Shown here: one piece after another, positions 58,551 through 64,000 of the stretch
Position numbering within the stretch: position 1 is the first letter of the stretch
How the letters are laid out: each line of letters begins with the position of its first letter
Source of the DNA: Cryptomeria japonica
Taxonomy: Eukaryota > Streptophyta > Pinopsida > Cupressales > Cupressaceae
NCBI RefSeq assembly: GCF_030272615.1
Contig: NC_081414.1
Span: 232,362,733-232,426,732, forward strand
DNA: 64,000 bases
Direction of reading: 5' to 3'
Made by a program: the position numbers and the translations under genes
The notes under the pieces: generated by a model
Seen by the model: the letters and a program-made list of their open reading frames with translations, nothing else
Told to the model about the DNA's origin: nothing
Databases searched by the model: none

Positions 58551-58960
58551 GGTTATAGTGATGGAAGGAGCTTAAACCTCTATTCAAAAGCCTGCGACCC
58601 TCTCCATGTCTTCCCTAAGTCTATATAATTTTCCTTTTAGCATACGACTGATTCGGTTGCCATGATTTCTCCCTAAATATGAGCGGTATGAGCGGTTATA
58701 GTGATGGAAGGAGCTTAAACCTCTATTCAAAAGCCTGCGACCCTCTCCATGTCTTCCCTAAGTCTATATAATTTTCCTTTTAGCATACGACTGATTCGGT
58801 TGCCAATTCTCATGAATCTTCATTTTCCCTTCACACGACCTGCATACTTTCTAAGTCTATATAATTTTCCTTTTAGCATACGACTGATTCGGTTGCCAAT
58901 TCCCATGAATCTTCATTTTCCCTTCACACGACCTTCACACGACCTGCATACTTTCTATCA
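58551..58960. repeat. Nested tandem duplications with three TATA-box copies
   Basis: A ~112-base unit starting GGTTATAGTGATGGAAGGAG occurs at 58551-58662 and 58694-58805. A second overlapping unit (~93 bases, TAAGTCTATATAATTTTCC to TGCATACTTTC) occurs at about 58758-58850 and 58851-58955, with an inner CACGACCTTCA duplication. CTATATAAT therefore appears at 58621-58629, 58764-58772 and 58857-58865. Strand cannot be decided with confidence; the plus-strand reading is TATATAA. No downstream gene was recognised within 1 kb. Confidence 0.8.
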
Positions 58961-58989
58961 CTACGGTCTATGGAACTTACCCAAATAGG

Positions 58990-60334
58990 TTGTCTTTGAC
59001 TAATTTTAAACTATCACTTGTATCAAAAAGAGGTGCAATGGTTACGTATAGTAATATATATTATTATTATATTAAAGGATGTAAATTGAACGAATACGGA
59101 TAATAATTTATAGTATGTCATAGTATATATTAATATTATATTAGAGGGTGTAAATGGAAGGAATTGTGATAATAATTTATAGTATGTCATAGTAAGTTAC
59201 ATAAATCAATAGTTGAGATCCTAAGTCCTTTTATTCTAGAATGAAAATCTTAATTGAGTCCTAATACTAACCCTAACCTAACCTTTATTTTAAAATGAAA
59301 ATTTTAATTTTAACCAATCATTAATCCTACCCTCAAACTAATATAAACCCTAACTCATACTACAATTAAAAGATGTTACATATTATTCAATATTTACATC
59401 AGATTAAGTACTGTAATTCAATTCACAATTAATGATATTCTACATATTGTAATAAAATAATTTATTAATTTTCTAATTATTTTTTATTGTAAAATATTTT
59501 TTAAATCATTTATTTCTTTAATATTTTTAGAAAAATTTAATATATTGTTTATTTATCTTGTAATATTAAATTTCCTAAGATAACAACAAAATAATATGAA
59601 TATTAACATCTTGTCTATTTATATTAATATTATAATCAATTCCAACAATTTGTTTAAAGTATAAAATCTATAAAAGCTAGATTAATTAATAAAAATAATA
59701 TAAGAAGGTATCTAAAGTTTCCAAAACAATTCTCTTCTTTTCATTAGGAAATGAATTGTTTTTTCAGATAGAAAGCTTCTAAATTGTCTACTCTCAAAAA
59801 GTTGTATACGAGACATTCTTTTGATCAGACTTGATTTGTGCCAATCATGTAAAAGCTTATTCTTTTAAAGATACAACCTATTCTTCAAATGTTAAAAAAA
59901 ACTATTTTTGTAATGGAAAGTCTGTGAACTTCATCTATGATTCTTTGATGTGGATTTTATGTTAATGAATACTTTGTGCATTTTGGCAATGTCAACACAA
60001 TAATCATGGTGTCTTTTTTAAATTCAACTTGTTGATCTTACATACATACCACCACAATGTATGTATCCTTTGAACTATTTTTATTGAATTATACATTTTT
60101 ATACTAAAAAATAATGATGATTTTGTTTCAAAAATAAAATTAATATAAAATAAATATTTATAAAGAATTTAAACCTACTTTATTCTAAAATTAAAATAAT
60201 ACTTAAAAAATATTTATGAATAATTTAAACATACTTTATTTAAAAATCAAATTAATAAAAAATATTAATAATTTAAACCTATTTTACTTTAAAAAATTGA
60301 TTAATAAAAAAATATTTATAAGATTAACAAACAA
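58990..60334. other. AT-rich intergenic DNA
   Basis: Dense A/T stretches with no coding signal. Short tandem similarity at 59040-59130 and 59125-59215 (TAATATATATTAATATTATAT..., GTAAATTGAACGAAT). The block 59947-60026 recurs at 62112-62190. Confidence 0.5.
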
Positions 60335-60705
60335 CTCTCAATAAAATATGATTTATTATAGTAGTCAAAGGAATGTCTATAAGCACACATTGTGTGAAAA
60401 CTAGGTGAAAGGAATCAAGATGAAATAAAAAGGACTTTCTTTGTGAGTTGTACACTGAATATGTTTTCTTTTAAATAAAAGAGCTACATTGATTATGAAT
60501 TGGAAAAGCAATTCTTAATAAAATATGATTTATTATAACAGTCAAAGGCTGGTCTATAAGCATACATTGTGTGAAAAGTAGGTAGAAAATTAAGTGATAA
60601 GTAGGTGAAATGAATGAAGACCAAATAAAGAAGACTTTCTTTGTGAACTGTATAGAGAATGTGTTTTTTTTAATATAAACAAGGGACATGGTTATGAATT
60701 GGAAA
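60335..60705. repeat. ~178-base tandem duplication, diverged
   Basis: Copy 1 60335-60512, copy 2 60513-60705. Shared phrases: AATAAAATATGATTTATTAT, GTCTATAAGCA-ACATTGTGTG, GACTTTCTTTGTGA-TGTA, TTATGAATTGGAAAA. Copy 2 has an extra ~20 bases (GTAGAAAATTAAGTGATAA). Not coding. Confidence 0.8.
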
Positions 60706-60764
60706 ACATTCGAAACATTGAATTAGTCATATTTTGGGTTTCATAAAGAGCTTTTTGCTCTAGT

Positions 60765-61970
60765 TGTAATGTCCCCACTCTAGCAGATTGACCAAGCATA
60801 TGTGCGTTAGCCTAGCTCTACATGGTCCCGAGGGCTAACGAAGGGTTTAAAGGGATCCTGGAGTGTTTTGGCCTAGTCATTTCCAGTTTGGGCCAAAACG
60901 AAGTTGATTTACTTAGTTTCAGGCATACTTACTATTTTTAGTAAGTCAGCAGGACACAACGGAGGCTAGTTTTGGTGATTGGATTTGATACTCCTTGGCG
61001 AGAGCTTTCCGACGAGCTATCACTCACGCTATTCGGAATCCGATTGCTAATATATTTTAATGCCTGAAGTTTTATTAAAGTAACATTTAATTTAATTGTA
61101 AAATATTAAAGTGTTACTTTAATATTTATTTTATGGAGATATGTGTAAATCAAAGGGGCAACCAAGGGAGACATAAGTGAATATTTTAATATGTTTTATA
61201 TTGAACATGTTTTATCCCACATTGTTTGAGTGAGTTGGGTCGCCCCTTGGAGAAAGAATAAAAGGGAGTTTTTGTGGCTTCATTGGGCATGTTGAATATG
61301 AGAAGAATTTGGTGTGTGAGTTGCAGATCCGTTCTTGGCATTAGAGGACGTCTATCCTCTCTTGTGACATTCTAGACGTCATTCTCTTGGGGTTTGGCTT
61401 TTGGAATCCTTTGCGATCAGCTTCATTTACAGGCAGATTGGGTGCATTTTTCAGCCACAGGCAGCAGCATTATTTGGTTGCATTTCCAGCTACAAGTAGC
61501 AGCATTATTTGGTTGCATTTCCAGCTACAAGCAGCAGCATTATTTGGTTGCATTTCCAGCTACAGGCCGCGACACTATTCACGCGGGCACTATTCACCTG
61601 GCACTATTCATCTGGCACTATTCATGCAGCACTATTCATGTTCATGCAGCAGCAGAATTAGAAACTTTTGTTGGAACATTATGTCAAAATGCTGGAGTAT
61701 TTAGTGAGTTGAAAATAACCTGCTTTGTATTTGAGTTTGTTAATTCTGGAAATAATATTATAACAGCAATAGTTCAATTTCCAACTTGCCTATTATTGTA
61801 AATTCTTTTTAGTTCATGTTATGTGGTTTCATACCTGTGCAAAGACTTAAAACAAAAAAAAAACACATTGAAACATTAAACGGAGGAATAAGGAATTGGC
61901 TGCAAACTGTTTGACTAAATTCCTATCAGCAGTGGGGTTAGTTTTTGGGCATTCTAGGGTGTCCATTACA
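60765..61970 (+). mobile_element. Solo LTR with perfect 5-base target duplication
   Basis: Starts TGTAATGTCCCC and ends GGTGTCCATTACA: 7-base inverted ends TGTAATG/CATTACA, flanked by CTAGT at 60760-60764 and 61971-61975. Length 1,206. A TATA-like GAATAAAAGGG is near 61257. It carries three 35-base repeats (61461-61565) and a run of CACTATTCA-centred ~14-base repeats (61572-61640). No internal element sequence remains, so LTR-LTR recombination removed the body. The apparent ORFs 61387-61801 are translations of the repeats and are not called. Confidence 0.92.
61461..61640. repeat. 35-base triplet repeat and CACTATTCA repeats within the solo LTR
   Basis: Unit GCAGCAGCATTATTTGGTTG+15 at 61461-61495, 61496-61530 and 61531-61565, then five GGCACTATTCA-type units. 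Copies are almost identical, suggesting recent slippage within the LTR. Confidence 0.9.
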
Positions 61971-61975
61971 CTAGT

Positions 61976-62595
61976 TTAGATTAGATAAATAATTTTATAT
62001 ACAATGGATGTATGTAAATTGTTTAATAGTACTCTACATAATTTAACGCACTTCTAACATTCAAGTACGATGCCATTCATCTCTGTTTTATGTTGTCTCT
62101 TGTTTTTTGTGATGTGGAATTTATGTTAATGAATACTTTGTACATTTTGGAAGCGTGAGCAAAGTAATCATGGTTTCTGTTTTAAATTCATGGGAAGATT
62201 CTTGAATTATTAGCAAATGGGATTCGAGCAAAAAAGACATGTCGTTCCCTTCAGACGTTCACTTTCAGGTGAGGTGGTATACTATGTAATTCAATGTATT
62301 CAATGGCTATGTCATAAATGGGGCATGGTATGTGAACAGAGTATTCAAAAAATGGATGGTACAATTTTTTTACGCTACAGAATGTTCATTCTTCGTTATT
62401 ATTTTAAATTTATTTTGATTAACGATCTTTTCAAACGTTTTTATGAGAATTTTCTCAATCTTTATTCTACGGCCTGTTCTAGGAAGCAGAAAAGCATAAC
62501 ATCCATTGTCTGATAAATTTCCTTATTATAGAGGCTAGAGATCCAATCAAGACAATGGATACAAGGTGTTCCTTACTATGTTTCTTCAACAATGG
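61976..62595. other. Intergenic interval
   Basis: A frame of 98 codons (62217-62513) has no family signature and AT-biased codons, and is not called. The block 62112-62190 duplicates 59947-60026. Confidence 0.45.
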
Positions 62596-62795
62596 AAGAG
62601 CCATGTATTGGGGTAATTTTTCTATTTAAATTGGTCTCAATTGTTAGATCAATATCTTCAATAGTTTTAGTCTCCAAGTTTCCACCACGAGTTCATCCAA
62701 CATTAGTAATAAGGACATCAATGGTTTCCATTGAAAGGCCTCTTGGATTGCTTGGGCAATTGCTTTGAAATTACTAAGATATGCAACCTTCACTA
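62596..62795 (-). pseudogene. Possible short-chain dehydrogenase/reductase (SDR) remnant
   Basis: Minus-strand translation, with one frameshift and an internal stop, contains KAIAQAIQEAF and then IDVLITNVG...GGNLETKTIEDIDLTIETNLN. The second resembles the SDR pattern DVLVNNAG followed by an xxDxxxxVNL helix. The nucleotide-binding GxxxGxG start and the YxxxK active site are not seen. It is likely one decayed exon, or a chance match; confidence is low. Confidence 0.3.
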
Positions 62796-63090
62796 AAGAT
62801 AGCACCTAGTCAGTTGTCAGAGGAAAAAAAAGAGAAGTCAAAAGAATTAGACACCCTTTTTTTCAGTTTGTGCTATTCATCTTTCTGCTTTTGATATATT
62901 AGCTATCAACTGTTGATTTGCTTATAAATCAGGGTAAGATATACATGCTTCAAAATTTACCTAGTATATCTCCAATGCATGGAATTGTTTCATATAATAG
63001 CAGTTGCTTCTAAGTACTAAATAAGTGAGATTTGAGTGCATTTTGAAATTGCAATAGATATACAAAATTCCCCAAATGAATCCCAAGGTC

Positions 63091-63354
63091 TGATTAATTT
63101 AAAGAAATGAGCTAAACTGATCAGTTAAGAGAATTGGACTAAATGAATTTGATGTAGTAGGACAAGGCAAATTTGAGATTAGCTGTTTAGAATCTTCAAT
63201 TTCTTGCAATATAATTGCAAGCCAATCTAAGAGCTTTTGAATTAAATTGTAAGTTTTGCTGATTACTTAAAAGAAATGAGCTAAACTGATCAGTTCGGGA
63301 AAATTGACTAAATTCATCTTGGGTGTAGTAGGACAAGGCAAATTCAAGATTAGA
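63091..63354. repeat. ~169-base tandem duplication, diverged
   Basis: AAAGAAATGAGCTAAACTGA...GTAGTAGGACAAGGCAAATT occurs at 63091-63183 and 63259-63354, with a 75-base stretch between that belongs to the unit. Confidence 0.8.
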
Positions 63355-63426
63355 TGGAAGCTATGATAATAGAGTATGGACATCCATCAAAGAATAGACA
63401 AAACATGGCAGTATTTCTAAAAAAAT

Positions 63427-63585
63427 ATGGTCTCATGGCTTGCAATGTTGCAGAATATACACAAAGGATTTGTTGAAAAAGCTTTAGAAACTTTCAAGCA
63501 AATGCAATTGACAGGTGTAAAGCCAGATTCAACAACCGTTACAAGCATCCTCCCTGCATGTGATAACAAGCATAATAAAGGTGGA
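63427..63585 (+). pseudogene. Single PPR motif fragment (PLS-type)
   Basis: Translation VSWLAMLQ...GFVEKALETFKQMQLTGVKPDSTTVTSILPAC is a textbook pentatricopeptide repeat of the plant PLS class, from the VSW start through the GVKPDSTT turn to the LPAC of the next repeat. Real proteins carry about ten or more motifs; here upstream sequence is not in frame and downstream becomes AT-rich non-coding after NKHNKGG. PPR proteins edit or process organelle RNA. This is a copied exon piece, not a gene. Confidence 0.7.
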
Positions 63586-63624
63586 AATCTAAAAATAAAT
63601 ATTCACACAATTTACTTCAAATAA

Positions 63625-64000
63625 TTTGGACACAATAACATTATTATAGACTATGATAACCTAACAAGGAAATAAGCATCTATGGTTGCAGTGTGGATTA
63701 ACCTAATCTTTGAAAACAATAAATGATGTTCCAGTACCATGAAACAAATTTTCAGTGGTTGGCCAGTCATAAAAGCTAGTTTCCACATATTTTGAGTTAG
63801 CATCGAATCTAGCTCCAACCTTTATATGTTAGAAGTTGGCAAATTTGGAAAAAAATGAAATCAACGAACTTTAAGATAAAACAGAACTCGTCTTATGATT
63901 ATAGATGATAATCAAATAGTTTTGAAGGAGATCACCCCTCTTCATGTGAAAAAACAAGGACAAAAGCTTTCAGCGACAGAGATGTGGATAAAGCAACTCT
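63625..64000. other. Unassigned right edge
   Basis: AT-rich; nothing recognised. Confidence 0.4.

Noticed and set aside
61387-61801. Overlapping 105- and 135-codon ORFs
   Set aside because: They are translations of the 35-base and CACTATTCA repeats in the solo LTR.
62217-62513. 98-codon ORF with basic start
   Set aside because: No recognisable domain; AT-biased and without supporting context.

Overview
This is plant nuclear DNA, most likely from a large, repeat-rich gymnosperm (conifer-type) genome. That assignment is an inference from deeply nested LTR retrotransposons, low gene density, a chromovirus remnant, a LINE with RNase H, and degraded AHL and PPR fragments. No bacterial, organellar, tRNA, rRNA or CRISPR feature was seen. 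Almost everything recognisable is a mobile element or its debris. No complete host gene could be demonstrated.

Region 1 (1-14673). A very large inverted repeat: arms 787-7556 and 7943-14673, about 6.7 kb each, around a 386-base centre. Each arm is one copy of family A. It has a long polyprotein ORF (retropepsin plus a G-patch-like segment, no reverse transcriptase), a 1.9 kb non-coding tail, a polypurine tract (PPT) and a ~1.7 kb LTR. The two copies face each other, LTR to LTR. The centre holds a primer-binding-like site and scrambled LTR pieces.

Region 2 (14674-18768). The 3' half of family B: the end of gag, a protease with an altered active-site loop, no pol, then PPT and LTR. Family C (26558-38536, minus strand) is the 5' half of the same kind of element: LTR, primer-binding site (PBS), leader, gag, protease. 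It is split by four later insertions. B and C together define a family whose internal region carries gag-pro and no pol.

Region 3 (18769-26557). A Ty3/gypsy Tat-type pol (D: RT, RNase H, second RNase H, integrase) is broken by two frameshifts and five stops. A Ty1/copia pol (E) follows, itself split by a solo LTR at 24931-26011.

Region 4 (26558-39905). Family C with its insertions: a solo LTR (28575-29350), a copia LTR-type sequence (30045-32548), and a complete 2.9 kb non-autonomous LTR element (33591-36529) with TSD, PBS, PPT and a GC-rich foreign-looking insert. A copia 3' end and LTR lie beside it (38537-39905).

Region 5 (40200-44541). A 4.3 kb satellite-like array of ~127-base units with internal dyads and a ~630-base higher-order period, bounded on both sides by (GA)n.

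Region 6 (44542-64000). Lower-copy, AT-rich DNA. It holds a chromovirus fragment, two 3' exons of an AHL-type gene, an intact unrecognised 249-codon ORF just downstream of a decayed LINE, a triplicated TATA-bearing segment, a clean solo LTR with TSD (60765-61970), a possible SDR remnant, a single PPR motif and several two-copy tandem duplications.

Together the window reads as an insertion record. Non-autonomous gag-pro families (A, B, C) sit beside a Tat-type pol (D) that could have been their enzyme supplier, and all were later cut up by copia and solo-LTR insertions.
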